A DNA stretch of 64,000 nucleotides from Kastovskya adunca ATA6-11-RM4 (GTDB lineage: Bacteria; Cyanobacteriota; Cyanobacteriia; Cyanobacteriales; Coleofasciculaceae). Shown piece after piece: positions 22,291-31,890 of this stretch; position 1 is the first letter of the stretch; each line of letters begins with the position of its first letter. A model generated the notes under the pieces. That model was not told the origin of the DNA and made no database searches. It saw only the letters and a program-made list of their open reading frames with translations. The DNA is taken from positions 124,001 through 188,000 of the forward strand of contig JAHHHJ010000008.1 in assembly GCA_019359445.1 (NCBI GenBank), read 5' to 3'. A program made the translations under genes and the position numbers.

Positions 22291-23623
22291 ATCACGGTCT
22301 AGACTACACCCACAGTGAGGGCAGTTGTGCCAACGAATATGCAGCTTTTTTGGTACTTTCTCGCCGCAACTGGAGCAATCTTGTGAGGTGTTATGGGCAC
22401 TTACTGGGACAACCAACAAACCAGCTTTTTCGGCTTTGTTTGCCAGTATCGACAGAAAGCTAGACCAACCAGCATCCAACACAGATTTAGCCAACCTTGT
22501 ACGAGCAAGTCCTTTGACGTTTAAATCCTCGTGAGCGATTACGTCATATTTTGACAACAACCAATTGGCTGTTTTGAAGTGAAAATCTTTTCTCTCATCC
22601 GCAACCTTCTTGTGCTGCTTTCCTAATTGCTTAATAGCTTTAAGCCTACTATTGCTCCCCTTCTTACGGCGTGATACCCGCTTCTGGATAACCCGTAACC
22701 GTTTTTGAGCTTTCCTGTAATGCTGTGGAATAGCAACCGTTTCACCCTCAGAAGTTGTCAAAAATTCCTTCAGTCCCATGTCAATCCCGGTGATTTTATC
22801 TGGATTGAAATCTGGCTTAATTGTAGGAACCGTTTTATCTTCCAGCGAGAGCGTCAGGTAAAACCCGTCAGCTTTTTTGGTGACAGATGCCGTTTTGATT
22901 TTGAACCCATTAGGAATAGGGCGATGCAGGACAACCTTAACTTTCCCGAACATTGGCAGGTTAATTAGGTTGCCTTGCAAACATCCCTCTTTCATCTGGG
23001 GATAGGTGAAAGTGCGATAACGGTTACGAGCTTTAAACCTTGGTTTTCCGCTACGCTTACCGTTACTGTCACCCTTGAGAAATCTATTCATAGTTACCTT
23101 CACTCGCTTGACTACATCCTGAAGCACTTGTGAGTAAATCTCTCCGTACCAAGGATGTGTTTTCTTGAGTTGAGGTAGGGTTTTCTTCTGAGTGAAATAA
23201 TTGGGGTTGTCCCGCAATTCAGGCAGGTGACATACCAGAGGACAAGCATTAATAGGAGAACGGTTTTCCTCATACCAGTTAAACCTATCAGCCAACAAAT
23301 AGTTGTACTGAGCGCATAACATGGACAGCCATCTGTCTATCTCTTTGGCTTGGTGTTTTGTTGGTTTTAATTTGTACTGGTATGAAGTTCTCATGCCATA
23401 ATCATAACTGAAGTGACGGCAATATGGCGGCATGACAAAAATAACAGTTAGACCATCAGACCAGGAATACCAGCACTTAGCGCAGTATTGCAAGTTGACC
23501 AAACGGACACAAAATGATGTACTGCGAGAACTTATCAGGAAGTTGTCAATCTCAGGGGTATTGAACCCCGTCGATTGACTGCCTATCCATCTCACGCCAA
23601 TTTGAGTACAAATATGGCGTGAG
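22163..23623 (-). mobile_element. tnpB-only IS200/IS605-type insertion with hairpin ends
   Basis: The tnpB gene is bracketed by two similar hairpins in the same orientation: CCTACACCA/TGGTGTAGG (22163-22171 and 22185-22193) and CTCACGCCA/TGGCGTGAG (23591-23599 and 23615-23623). Both loops contain GAGTACA. Same-oriented subterminal hairpins are the recognition sites of Y1 transposases in this family. No tnpA is present, so it would need a transposase in trans. The coordinates span the hairpins; the exact ends lie slightly outside. Confidence 0.75.
22198..23394 (-). CDS. tnpB: TnpB RNA-guided nuclease (IS605 OrfB / IS1341 family)
   Basis: About 398 residues from ATG 23394 ([15 protein letters not shown]); the frame is open further upstream but that part is not TnpB-like. 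RuvC residues are visible in GIDMGLK (Asp), [10 protein letters not shown] (Glu) and [11 protein letters not shown] (Asp). A zinc finger CSSCG...CPHCG lies between the last two. TnpB proteins cut DNA guided by an RNA made from the right end of the element and favour its retention. All key residues seem intact, so the protein may be active. It lies just downstream of the desulfurase gene in the opposite direction. Confidence 0.9.
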   Translation of the reverse strand: MRTSYQYKLKPTKHQAKEIDRWLSMLCAQYNYLLADRFNWYEENRSPINACPLVCHLPELRDNPNYFTQKKTLPQLKKTHPWYGEIYSQVLQDVVKRVKVTMNRFLKGDSNGKRSGKPRFKARNRYRTFTYPQMKEGCLQGNLINLPMFGKVKVVLHRPIPNGFKIKTASVTKKADGFYLTLSLEDKTVPTIKPDFNPDKITGIDMGLKEFLTTSEGETVAIPQHYRKAQKRLRVIQKRVSRRKKGSNSRLKAIKQLGKQHKKVADERKDFHFKTANWLLSKYDVIAHEDLNVKGLARTRLAKSVLDAGWSSFLSILANKAEKAGLLVVPVSAHNTSQDCSSCGEKVPKKLHIRWHNCPHCGCSLDRDHNAAINIRNRADGQTVLKAQLMSYALFRSR

Positions 23624-23717
23624 GCTTCCGACGTTTAGCTAAATTTAGGGGTAGTGTAGAAAGTGATTCCCTGACGATGTCTTCAAAAGATAAGCTTTTT
23701 TAGTAAACAGACGATAA

Positions 23718-24473
23718 ATGGCTCAACTTCCCAAAACCTTAGAAGAAGCGATCGCCCAAGCCAAAGAGGCGACACAAGCGGCTCTGGATGATGGTCACCG
23801 CCTCCTACAAGTCCAGTTAGTCTTCCCAGAAATTGCTCTCCAAGCCCAGTCAATTGCCCAGCAGTTTATCCCCCTATTTCAAAGCTATGGTTCCGGGCTA
23901 AAAGTCTTCTTTCCCGACACAGGGGCGGCGGCTCTGGCTCGTCGGGACTGGGGTGAAGTTCCCTTCAAAGTTAGTGATGTTGGTAGTAGCCGGACATCAC
24001 CCGAAAAAAAAATTGAGCCGGAGGACGAAGCCTTCTTGGTCATTTCCCCGTCAGCCGTGGAAGTGGCTCAAGTTGAAAAAATGTTCAACCTAGCAGGCGA
24101 TCGCCCCTTTGTTTTACTCAATCCCCAGATGGAAGATATTTCCATCGTTGGTATTGGCTACTCCGCTCGTCAAATGCGCGATCGCTTCCTCAACACAATC
24201 GAGTCCTGCTACTACCTCAAACCCCTCGAAGGAGCCGCTATCCTCCGCACCTACCCCTCCCTTTGGCAAGTCTGGCAAGAAATCAGCGACGGCGAGTACC
24301 AGCTCATTACCGAAGAATCACAAAGACCAGCCGGAGACGAACTTGACCAAATCCTAAGCAGACAGCCAACCAGTACCACCGACGAAACAGTAGGCGAGAC
24401 CCCAGCCCCAACTCCCAAAAAAGCGGGTTTCTTGACCAACTTACAGCGCTTCATGCGTGCCTTAAGTCAGTAG
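23718..24473 (+). CDS. DUF1995 (LPA3-like) protein
   Basis: A 251-residue soluble protein. MAQLPKTLEEAIAQAKEATQAALDDGH and LQVQLVFPE at the start, FFPDTGAAALARRDW and FVLLNPQMED in the middle are typical of the DUF1995 family of cyanobacteria and plastids, whose plant member LPA3 helps photosystem II assembly. The C-terminus is Pro/Thr-rich with a basic end. Function in cyanobacteria is not settled. It stands alone, divergent from the TnpB element. Confidence 0.8.
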   Translation: MAQLPKTLEEAIAQAKEATQAALDDGHRLLQVQLVFPEIALQAQSIAQQFIPLFQSYGSGLKVFFPDTGAAALARRDWGEVPFKVSDVGSSRTSPEKKIEPEDEAFLVISPSAVEVAQVEKMFNLAGDRPFVLLNPQMEDISIVGIGYSARQMRDRFLNTIESCYYLKPLEGAAILRTYPSLWQVWQEISDGEYQLITEESQRPAGDELDQILSRQPTSTTDETVGETPAPTPKKAGFLTNLQRFMRALSQ

Positions 24474-24491
24474 CCCCAGAGCAATAACTCC

Positions 24492-24983
24492 CTAACCTTT
24501 CTCACGTAAATCCTTAACGTAAATGCGATCGCAGCGCTCTGTCTCAACCCCCGTAGCGGGCAGATAACCGCTGCGTTCGTACAACTTCACCGCCTCCGCC
24601 AGAACACTTGCCGTTTCAATCCAAACCTGCTCAAACCCCCGTTTAGCGATCGCTACTTCCAACTGCTCCAGCAAATACCGCCCCAATCCCTGCCCTCGAA
24701 TCTGGGGCAAAAAATACATCTTGCGAATCTCCACAGCCTTTTCCCCTCGTTCCACCGGATAATAAGCACCCGTCCCCACCACCTGTCCTTCCCTCTCAAT
24801 TACCCAAAACTCCCCACCCGCCTCAACATAAAACCGCTCCACCTCCACCACATCCCGATCCGCTCCAGTCGGCTCCCAAAACAATCCATACTCAACCAAA
24901 ACCTCCCGAATCACCTCCACCGCACCAAAGCGATCGCCCGCAGTCCAAGAACGAATTAAAAACTCACCATAGTAACTCTTCAT
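24492..24983 (-). CDS. GNAT-family N-acetyltransferase
   Basis: About 163 residues from ATG 24983. The acetyl-CoA loop is seen in IRKMYFLPQIRGQGLGRYLL and the C-terminal beta bulge in AVKLYERSGYLPATG, both classic GNAT motifs. The substrate is unknown. It lies 18 bases after the opposing DUF1995 gene. It is similar to small stress or antibiotic acetyltransferases, but nothing narrows this. Confidence 0.85.
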   Translation of the reverse strand: MKSYYGEFLIRSWTAGDRFGAVEVIREVLVEYGLFWEPTGADRDVVEVERFYVEAGGEFWVIEREGQVVGTGAYYPVERGEKAVEIRKMYFLPQIRGQGLGRYLLEQLEVAIAKRGFEQVWIETASVLAEAVKLYERSGYLPATGVETERCDRIYVKDLREKG

Positions 24984-25039
24984 ATTTCTATTCCCACTCC
25001 CTATTCCCACTCCCCCTAACCAACACCCAACACCACAAA

Positions 25040-25125
25040 CCGATCACCCCTTGCACGGGGGGACTGGGGGCGGTGCTGCGCCCCCAGTGGGGGGATTGGG
25101 GGGAAGCCCCCCAAATCTTGGTTCT
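25040..25125. repeat. G/C-rich hairpin cluster
   Basis: GGGGGCG...CGCCCCC and GGGGG...CCCCC runs form several nested hairpins between the GNAT and miaE genes (for example GGGGGCGGTGCTGCGCCCCC). This looks like a dispersed palindromic repeat or a terminator for the minus-strand miaE gene, which ends at 25140. Confidence 0.5.
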
Positions 25126-25139
25126 TCCCCAAAAATCAG

Positions 25140-25739
25140 CTAACTATGAATTCTCGGTTCAGGATACAGCGTCGCTAATAACTCACTTTCCGCGATCGCC
25201 AACTCCTCCAGCCGTTGCTTAACCACCTCACGCTCACCGTAAGCATCCGCCAACAACCAATAAACTCCATAGTGACGCGCCTCCGACGCCATCAACCCAC
25301 CATAAAACTTAGCTAACTCCGGCTCAGGACAGTGCATTGCCAACAAACCCAACCGCTCATGGGAACGCGCCTCAATCAATCCTGAAACTAATAGAGAATC
25401 CAGTAACCGCTCCGGTTCCGAGCGTCGAATTAGCGCCTTGAGTCCCGCACCATAGGGAGGAGAGGAAAGCGGTGCTAGGGGAATCCCCCGACGTTCTAGC
25501 CACCGATTGACCTGTTCAAAATGTTCTAACTCTTCAATGGCGATCGCAGTTAGCTGCCGCACCAACTGCGTGTAAGCAGGGTAGCGAAACATTAAATTCA
25601 GTGCCACTCCCGCCGCCTTGCGTTCACAATGGGAGTGATCCAGGAGAATTACATCAAGGTTGGCGATCGCTTGCTCAACCCAAGTAGGGCTTGTGGGTTG
25701 TTTCAGAATATTAATAAGAGACAATGTAATAATAGACAT
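25140..25739 (-). CDS. miaE: MiaE-like tRNA hydroxylase
   Basis: A 199-residue di-iron protein. The ferritin-like four-helix pattern shows DHSHCERKAAG, IAIEELEHFEQV, LIEARSHERLG and ASEARHYGVYW, which supply the Glu and His ligands. These match MiaE, which hydroxylates ms2i6A at position 37 of some tRNAs. The length is normal for cyanobacterial members. It stands alone, with the GC-rich hairpins after its stop. Confidence 0.88.
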   Translation of the reverse strand: MSIITLSLINILKQPTSPTWVEQAIANLDVILLDHSHCERKAAGVALNLMFRYPAYTQLVRQLTAIAIEELEHFEQVNRWLERRGIPLAPLSSPPYGAGLKALIRRSEPERLLDSLLVSGLIEARSHERLGLLAMHCPEPELAKFYGGLMASEARHYGVYWLLADAYGEREVVKQRLEELAIAESELLATLYPEPRIHS

Positions 25740-26130
25740 AGTTCAAAAACCAACAAACTTTATTACAAATAGAGAATTCTCTGAGTAGAGAACAGCAACA
25801 ACAGCGGCAAACCCCCTCAAGCAAGAAACCCATCCCTCTTGGCTCAAGTTATTTTATCAAAGAAACTACAGCCAAATTTTGTTATTAAAGGCAGTACTCA
25901 ACGCCCAAAGTTTTCATCTGAAATTGATTAATTTTCTCCCGAAACAGTAAGTTCTGGCTTGTTAATTGTATTAACAAATAATAAATCATTCCCAAAGGAA
26001 AGATTGTGGAAGTAATCGGGCATACTAAGTACAGTAACTAGCGAAAGTATGTTTTCGACAACAACTGTGCTAACCAAATTTTAAGGGTGCTATCTAACAG
26101 TTCAGTGCAATCGGATATGGAAGAAAAAAA
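25740..26130. other. intergenic region without a gene
   Basis: 391 AT-rich bases between the divergent miaE and phosphatase genes. It must hold promoters for both. GGAAG precedes ATG 26131. I see no RNA gene or ordered repeat. Confidence 0.6.
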
Positions 26131-26880
26131 ATGACCCCCCGTCGTATTGTTATCGGTGACGTGCATGGTCACTACGAAACTCTGATGATATTGTTGGACG
26201 AGATCGCACCGACTAGCGATGACAACGTCTATTTTCTTGGAGACTTAATCGACCGCGGCCCTCAGAGCGCTCAGGTTGTAGAATTTGTCAAGCAAAGCCC
26301 TTACCACTGCCTGTTAGGAAACCATGAGCAAATGCTCATCGATGTTTTGGGTGACGGGCAAATGTATGGTCCAGCACTGCAAGCCTGGCTCTACAGCGGC
26401 GGTCATAGCACAGTTAATAGTTATGGTGAAGGGGGCATTTTACCTGAACATATCAAATGGATGCAGTCACTCCCTACTCATCTAGATCTTGGGGATGTTT
26501 GGCTCGTTCACGCTGGCGTCCATCCTACAATCCCCATTGAACAGCAAACCTCCGATCAGCTTTGCTGGATTCGAGATGAATTTCATAGCATGACTCAACC
26601 CTACTTCCCCGACAAGCTGATCATTACAGGTCACACCATCACCTTCACACTTCCCAGCGTCCAGCCAGGCAAGATTGCTCAAGGACAGGGCTGGCTCGAT
26701 ATTGATACAGGTGCCTATCATCCCAAAAGCGGCTGGATGACTGCCCTAGATATCAATAACTCCCTCGTTTATCAAGTCAACACCTTTCGCCACCGTCGCC
26801 GAACCCTGCCCTTAGCGGAAGCCGTGACGTGGGTTGAGCCTTCTCAGGTGTTCCCGCGTCGTTCAGTAATGCGGTCATAG
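26131..26880 (+). CDS. PPP-family serine/threonine-type metallophosphatase
   Basis: A 249-residue calcineurin-like phosphatase. The metal motifs are all present: IGDVHGHYETL (GDxHG), FLGDLIDRGPQS (GDxxDRG) and LLGNHEQML (GNHE), with later His residues in VHAGVHP and TGHTITF. Bacterial members act on phosphoproteins or on Ap4A; the sequence does not decide between them. It overlaps the end of the opposing M48 gene by 6 bases. Confidence 0.9.
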   Translation: MTPRRIVIGDVHGHYETLMILLDEIAPTSDDNVYFLGDLIDRGPQSAQVVEFVKQSPYHCLLGNHEQMLIDVLGDGQMYGPALQAWLYSGGHSTVNSYGEGGILPEHIKWMQSLPTHLDLGDVWLVHAGVHPTIPIEQQTSDQLCWIRDEFHSMTQPYFPDKLIITGHTITFTLPSVQPGKIAQGQGWLDIDTGAYHPKSGWMTALDINNSLVYQVNTFRHRRRTLPLAEAVTWVEPSQVFPRRSVMRS

Positions 26881-27723
26881 TACAGGGCGAATTTGGCGCT
26901 TGTAGGCAGCTTCATCTAAGCCATCCCCAGTATTCGCCTCAGTAGAGGGAATTTGGCGTTGCAACGTCCCAATGCGATCGCTAGTTGCTGGATGGGTACT
27001 GAGAAAGGTGGGAACCGAGCGCTTTTGGAGCAGCTTTTCCATAAACTCCACCATAGCGGATGGCGCATAGCCTGCTCCTCGTAACATCTTCAACCCCTCT
27101 CGATCCGCTTCCAATTCATCCTCACGGCTGTTGGGGCGTCTCAAGGCAAGGTCTACCCCAATCTGCACCAACGTATTGCGGTCAAGCCCAGCCGCCGCCG
27201 CGACACCACTGGCAACAGCAGACTGTCGTGCTTGCTTTAGTGCGTGACGTTCTGTAATATGACCAATTTCATGAGCCATTACACTGGCTAATTGCGCTTC
27301 ATTATCTGCGGCGGCCATTAAGCCAGTGTTGACATAGACAAAGCCCCCCATAGTTGCGAAGGCATTGATACTATCATCGGCAACCACTTGAAAGGTGTAG
27401 GGAATATTAGGACGACTGCTCTGTTTTGCTAGTTGCTGACCAATATTATTAACGTAGCGATTAATTTCTGGATTGCGATAGAGCCGAACTCGGTTGCTCA
27501 CCAACTGTTGATTAATCTGCTGCCCAATCTGGACTTCTTGGCGATCGCCCACATTAGAAAGCTGAATAATTTGGACGCCACGAAAAATTAAATCCAGCCA
27601 TGAACGGGCGTAAGACGCCTGTGGGGCACTTACCACGATCAAAATTGCCATCATTACAGACAGCAACGGATACAACCAGCTACGCCGGGAGCGATTGAAA
27701 GAAGAAAGGAAGTTCAATTTCAT
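26875..27723 (-). CDS. M48-family zinc metallopeptidase
   Basis: A 282-residue protein with an N-terminal hydrophobic signal or anchor (LLSVMMAILIVVSAPQASYA). The active-site motif is VMAHEIGHITERHALKQ (HExxH), with the third ligand Glu in REDELEADREGLKML. This is the BepA/LoiP/HtpX-like group that works on envelope proteins. It is likely periplasmic or membrane-attached and helps quality control of outer-membrane proteins, by family. Confidence 0.9.
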   Translation of the reverse strand: MKLNFLSSFNRSRRSWLYPLLSVMMAILIVVSAPQASYARSWLDLIFRGVQIIQLSNVGDRQEVQIGQQINQQLVSNRVRLYRNPEINRYVNNIGQQLAKQSSRPNIPYTFQVVADDSINAFATMGGFVYVNTGLMAAADNEAQLASVMAHEIGHITERHALKQARQSAVASGVAAAAGLDRNTLVQIGVDLALRRPNSREDELEADREGLKMLRGAGYAPSAMVEFMEKLLQKRSVPTFLSTHPATSDRIGTLQRQIPSTEANTGDGLDEAAYKRQIRPVL

Positions 27724-28083
27724 CGTAGACTAAGCGTGAGGAACAATTGGGGAAAAGGAAAATACAGGTAATGTAGTCCTGCTCAGGTTTACCGACTTCC
27801 ACCTTAGCGGCAGTTGCCAATCAAGTAGACGCAGTTTAAGTACCGTATGTTGCCTTTTCACCGCTTACTTATCCATTTTTAGCGATCGCTCACTGCCCTG
27901 GCTGGAACTTTCAGCACCCAAAAAAGTCATAAGTCGCAATCTTTTCATCACCTCGCCCTCAGCGCAACAGTTGTGGTAATTTAACACCAGACTACAAGTA
28001 CAAGCCTCATCGCCTTTTCAATAGTTAGCGAAAAGCTGCTTTCATTGTCTTTCTTGTAGTTAGCACACAGAGCAACAGTATCA
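27724..28083. other. intergenic region without a gene
   Basis: 360 bases between the divergent M48 and DUF4330 genes with one HIP1-like GCGATCGC core. No ORF with a ribosome-binding site, RNA gene or clear operator was seen. Confidence 0.5.
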
Positions 28084-28611
28084 ATGGCTATTTTGGATTC
28101 TAAAGGACGCGTCTTCGGTAAAGTCAGCATCTTAGATGTTGGTGCTGCCTTAGTAATTTTGTTAGTGATTCTCGGTATCTTTGTTTTTCCAGGGACAACT
28201 GGGTCTTCTATCGCCCAGGTCAATGCCACAAAACCCATCGAAGTAGATGTCATTGTCCGGGGGCTGAGCGTCAAGGAACCTCAATCTCTAATCCAGCAGT
28301 TCCGCGACAAAAAAAAGACAAATATCGTTATCCGCAATCAACCTTACGGTCAGGTTGATGTGAAATCTGTCCAAGAACTGGAACGAACCTTAGCCGTACC
28401 CCAGCCAGATGGCTCTGTTAAAGAGTTGCCAGACCCTCGTTCCTACTCTTTTAGCACCGATCTGCTAATGACGCTGGAAGGTCGAGGACAAGTGACTGAC
28501 AGTGGTGCTGTACTAGGTAACAGCAAAATCAAAATCGGGACGCCTGTTGAGTTAGAAGGTTTAGAGTACAACTTCAATGCCAGTGTTATTGATGTTCGCG
28601 TCCTGAAGTAG
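28084..28611 (+). CDS. DUF4330 membrane protein
   Basis: A 175-residue protein beginning MAILDSKGRVFGKVSILDVG, then one membrane segment (AALVILLVILGIFVFPG, about 22-39) and a beta-rich extracytoplasmic domain. This N-terminal pattern is characteristic of DUF4330, common in cyanobacteria. Function unknown. It stands alone; a hairpin 100 bases after its stop may end the transcript. Confidence 0.8.
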   Translation: MAILDSKGRVFGKVSILDVGAALVILLVILGIFVFPGTTGSSIAQVNATKPIEVDVIVRGLSVKEPQSLIQQFRDKKKTNIVIRNQPYGQVDVKSVQELERTLAVPQPDGSVKELPDPRSYSFSTDLLMTLEGRGQVTDSGAVLGNSKIKIGTPVELEGLEYNFNASVIDVRVLK

Positions 28612-29714
28612 CTTTTACGGCTCATCAAGCCTACCGCTAGCATCTTCAGACTCCCCGATCTTTTAAAAACAGAGGTCATAGCCTCATCTCTGTTAACTCA
28701 CGGGATGCTTATAGCCGCCGAATTGATTTCGGCGGCTATAAACTAGGAGCTGCATTTATTCAGGCATTAATTGCTAAAATCGCCTTCATCAGCGGAAAAG
28801 CGTAAAAAGCGAGTTTGTAGGGCCGCTACTACAATGGCAATAGCGAAAACCAACAGCGGCAACAGCCTAAACTCCTTGCATTGTAGGAAAAGCAAGAATA
28901 GAGTAATTCTCTACATACTGAGGTAAGACATACCTGAGAAGCTTGACAAGAGGTTAAGCGCTCTCTAACTCCTCAACGACCCAAGAATCAGCCTCTTTTT
29001 AAAACGCTGAGTGTCAACAGGGAGAAATATTTTTTCCCTAATCAGCCTATGTGCTGCTTTCTGAGGATTTCCTTTTTGAGGGGGCTAGGAGAGGTCTGTC
29101 GTTGTTAGATTGAAGTATCGCTCCCCGCCCCCCTGTTTAGCTTTTCTCCCCTAATCTCCGGGCTACTAGCAAGCGCTGCTAGCATCATTTCATCACTCCT
29201 GCTCCTGCTCTTCATCCTTCAGCCTTTCTCCCCCTCCTCCGATCAATTTTTCCCCAATTTATGAAAGATCGGAGATAATCCACACTAGGGGCATTAACTA
29301 TTGCATTACGTCTTGAGTCGTCTTATTGGGGTGCATCAGAACCAACAGACGGCTCGTAATTACTGCAAAAAGGCAAAAGAGGGAACTTTCACGACGGTTT
29401 TCTCTTCAAAAAATATTTACCAAATCGTGAGCTTTTTACCAACAGGGAAAAGTAAGTATCTGTAATGGCTTAAAAACTTTTGTAGCCTCTAGTATCACAC
29501 TCCTGTTAAATCTCCATGCTGCAAGCTGTATTAGAAGCACAAATGGAAATGTCCACTTGGTAGCCAGCGACGAAGTAAGGAGTCAGGATGATCCGGAGGG
29601 TATTGAGTGCTGTACGTAGTTAATATTTGAAAAATTGATCAGAAGGTTCAACCTTCTGATGTCAAAGCCGTTGAAGGTAGTTTGGTTTTGAGAAACTGCA
29701 CAAGAGAGAGTGTT
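28612..29714. other. 1.1-kb region without a recognised gene
   Basis: Apart from the hairpin at 28709-28741 I find no convincing coding frame. All frames are short and without ribosome-binding sites. It includes pyrimidine-rich stretches (29110-29260) and the promoter region of the gene at 29715. It could hide a small RNA, but nothing shows this directly. Confidence 0.5.
28709..28741 (+). terminator. perfect 14-base-pair hairpin downstream of the DUF4330 gene
   Basis: TTATAGCCGCCGAA and TTCGGCGGCTATAA form a perfect inverted repeat with a 5-base loop. It is stable and could stop transcription or protect the RNA end, though no T-run follows. Confidence 0.5.
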
Positions 29715-30293
29715 ATGGCAAAGCAAAGCAGTCTTCCGTGGGAGGAAGCCAGAGATTCGGAAGCCTTTGAATCGGCAGCTAGTTTTAAAGAGTCCCAAGC
29801 TGTGATAGCTTCTCCTGTAAGGGAAATAGGTAATTCAGAGCCGAAGCATCTTACTGTCAAACCCGTTTGCGCTCGTCTCAATCTGGAAGATCTTAAATGC
29901 TTTGAAGGAGTGGAGAAGCAGTTTCATTATTGGGGAGTGCTGTTTAGAAATGCGATCGCTCTCCAACCCTCCAATCCTGCTTACCCCCCTCGATCTGGTA
30001 CGACAGTCTTGATGGGAGCACCAGACAGTGGTTGGATAGAAGCAATCTTTCCCAAACCCGTTTGCTTTGTCTGCTGCTACGTCACCAGTTCTCAGCGAAC
30101 AATCATGTCCGCCTATGACGCTCAAGATAATCTTCTGTTGCGTAGTGAGATGCCGAGTGCCAATCTCGCGGGTTCTAGTTCAGAAATTCTGCCTAATACT
30201 CAACTAAGCGTCCAAAGCCCTAACATTTCTCGCATCACCCTTTCAGCCTTCGACGGTCAACTCATCGTCGATGACTTTAGCTTTGGCTTCTAA
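29715..30293 (+). CDS. beta-sandwich-type hypothetical protein
   Basis: About 192 residues from ATG 29715 (MAKQSSLPWEEARDSEAFES). The C-terminal part (about 45-192) runs through PSNPAYPPRSGTTVLMGAPD, FPKPVCFVCCYVTSSQ, MSAYDAQDNLL and a final ITLSAFDGQLIVDDFSFGF. This is the pattern of a secreted beta-sandwich domain often found with PEP-CTERM proteins, but there is no signal peptide or sorting tail here, so the protein may stay in the cytoplasm. Function unknown. Confidence 0.65.
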   Translation: MAKQSSLPWEEARDSEAFESAASFKESQAVIASPVREIGNSEPKHLTVKPVCARLNLEDLKCFEGVEKQFHYWGVLFRNAIALQPSNPAYPPRSGTTVLMGAPDSGWIEAIFPKPVCFVCCYVTSSQRTIMSAYDAQDNLLLRSEMPSANLAGSSSEILPNTQLSVQSPNISRITLSAFDGQLIVDDFSFGF

Positions 30294-30298
30294 TAAAG

Positions 30299-30350
30299 AA
30301 TGAAGTATGAAGGGTGAAGGATGAAGTATGAAGGGTGAAGGGTGAAGGAT
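30299..30350. repeat. heptanucleotide repeats (TGAAGTA/TGAAGGG)
   Basis: The heptamers TGAAGTA, TGAAGGG and TGAAGGA alternate in tandem just after the preceding stop codon. The same family recurs at 42935-42975 and 44530-44570, so it is dispersed in this genome. Confidence 0.85.
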
Positions 30351-30519
30351 TAGCTGCTTACGTATAAATACAAATTTAGTGGCGATGTCGCAGTTTGTCC
30401 CTGACGCCCAGCGTCGCCTGCGATCGCGTTTCCCTTCGCTCCCTTGTTGTTGAGAGCGATTTTTTATCCTCCCCCCTAAGAAGACTTTGTGAAAGCAAGG
30501 GGGGATAGACAGGCTCAAG

Positions 30520-31686
30520 TTATCGCGGACTGGAAGATTGAGAACGCTGCTGTTGGTAAAAATCCAGCACTTTTTGAGCGTAGGAGGCAGTAGGTTTGGT
30601 GTTATAGCGACTGGGGTCGCCTGTCATCCACCAAGCCGCCGTGCGACGGATAGCAACAGCTTCTCGGTTTTCACTAGCAGCATATTGATCGCGCAGCACA
30701 TCGCGCATCACGCAAACGAGAATGCTACGTGCTGTGACGGGGCTAGCTTCAAAGTCGGCAGGGGTGATTTCTCGCCCAATGCATTGTCTAGACCAACGAG
30801 GAATATTGTCAGCTTTCACCTGCCAATCACTGTAGAGTCCATCGTCTTCCCTCCCGGTTTGGGGAGAAGACAACCGTAGGGCTTCTACTAGTGATGCCAC
30901 TTGAGCATCGGAGATTGGGGAAGAAGACGTCCTTGCTTGTTGAGTAGGCTGAGGTGGAGATGAGCGCTGAGCAGGTGGAGTCGTTGTCGCCTGCGGTGCT
31001 GGAGTGGCTGAGGTAGCAGGTGGAGTCGTTGTCGCCTGCGGTGCTGGAGTGGCTGAGGTAGCAGGTGGAGTTGTTGTCGCCTGCGGTGCTGGAGTGGCTG
31101 AGGTAGCAGGTGGAGTTGTTGTCGCCTGCGGTGCTGGAGTGGCTGAGGTAGCAGGTGGAGTCGTTGTCGCCTGCGGTGCTGGAGTGGCTGGTGTTGATGA
31201 GGCGGCTGGTTTAGAGCGCTGCTGCTGATAAAAGTTGAGAACTCTTTGAGTATAAGCCGTCGTTGGTGCGTTGTTGTAACGGGTAGCATCGCCCGTCATC
31301 CACCAAGAAGCTGTGCGCTGCACGGCAAGGGCTTCGTTATTACCACTGGCTTGATACTGCTGGCGCAGGACATCGCCCATCACGCAAACAAGAATGCTGC
31401 GGGCTGTGACGGGGCTAGCTTCAAAGTCGGCAGGGGTGAGTTCTCGCCCAATGCATTGTCTAGACCAACGGGGTATATTAGCGGCTTTGATTTGCCAATC
31501 GCTGTAGAGTCCATCGTCTTCTCTCCCGGTTTGGGGAGCAGCCAGCCGCAGGGCTTCTACTAGTGATGCCACTTGAGGGTTGGAAATTTGCGCTGACGCT
31601 GGCAAAGGAAATAGTCCCAGGCTGAGGACTACTCCACCGATCAGCAGCTTTTTGGTTTGTTTAAGGATGTTAAAACTCATTGGCAT
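30520..31686 (-). CDS. secreted protein with duplicated domain joined by a Pro/Ala/Thr repeat linker
   Basis: A 388-residue protein with a signal peptide (LLIGGVVLSLGLFPLPASA). Two copies of a roughly 120-residue domain follow, each running from PQVASLVEALRL or AQVASLVEALRL through TGREDDGLYSDWQ, IPRWSRQCIGRE and PADFEASPVTARSILVCVM to a helix ending in FYQQQRS. Between them a 15-residue unit (APQATTTPPATSATP) is repeated about five times. The domain is of unknown function; its Cys pair may form a disulfide. The linker resembles those that cross the peptidoglycan. A two-headed periplasmic or outer-surface protein is inferred. Confidence 0.75.
   Translation of the reverse strand: MPMSFNILKQTKKLLIGGVVLSLGLFPLPASAQISNPQVASLVEALRLAAPQTGREDDGLYSDWQIKAANIPRWSRQCIGRELTPADFEASPVTARSILVCVMGDVLRQQYQASGNNEALAVQRTASWWMTGDATRYNNAPTTAYTQRVLNFYQQQRSKPAASSTPATPAPQATTTPPATSATPAPQATTTPPATSATPAPQATTTPPATSATPAPQATTTPPATSATPAPQATTTPPAQRSSPPQPTQQARTSSSPISDAQVASLVEALRLSSPQTGREDDGLYSDWQVKADNIPRWSRQCIGREITPADFEASPVTARSILVCVMRDVLRDQYAASENREAVAIRRTAAWWMTGDPSRYNTKPTASYAQKVLDFYQQQRSQSSSPR
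30970..31195. repeat. 45-base tandem repeat coding the linker
   Basis: A 45-base unit containing GGTGGAGTCGTTGTCGCCTG is repeated about five times with only T/C changes. It encodes the 15-residue linker unit of the minus-strand gene. Such near-identical copies point to recent expansion and likely length variation. Confidence 0.9.
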
Positions 31687-31890
31687 TACATTAAGTTAAA
31701 GTCTGTTTGCTCTCCAAGGACTTTACACTCTTGCTTCAACCTGAACTTCCGTCTAAGGAGTGTCGCGCCATCTTCAATAATCTTTCAACCCATTAACAGC
31801 ATGGATTGACAGCGTTGACTACGGCACATCTTTTTGACTAATTATTTATGAAGAAATCGGTGCTCCGTCTTGGCGATCGCCAATCGCTAA

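Noticed and set aside
23395-23595. 67-residue N-terminal extension of TnpB
   Set aside because: TnpB proteins begin near [11 protein letters not shown]; the extension has no family resemblance and covers the end region of the element.
31004-31228. Gly/Val/Ala repeat protein on the plus strand
   Set aside because: It is the reverse reading of the 45-base linker repeat of the real minus-strand gene.
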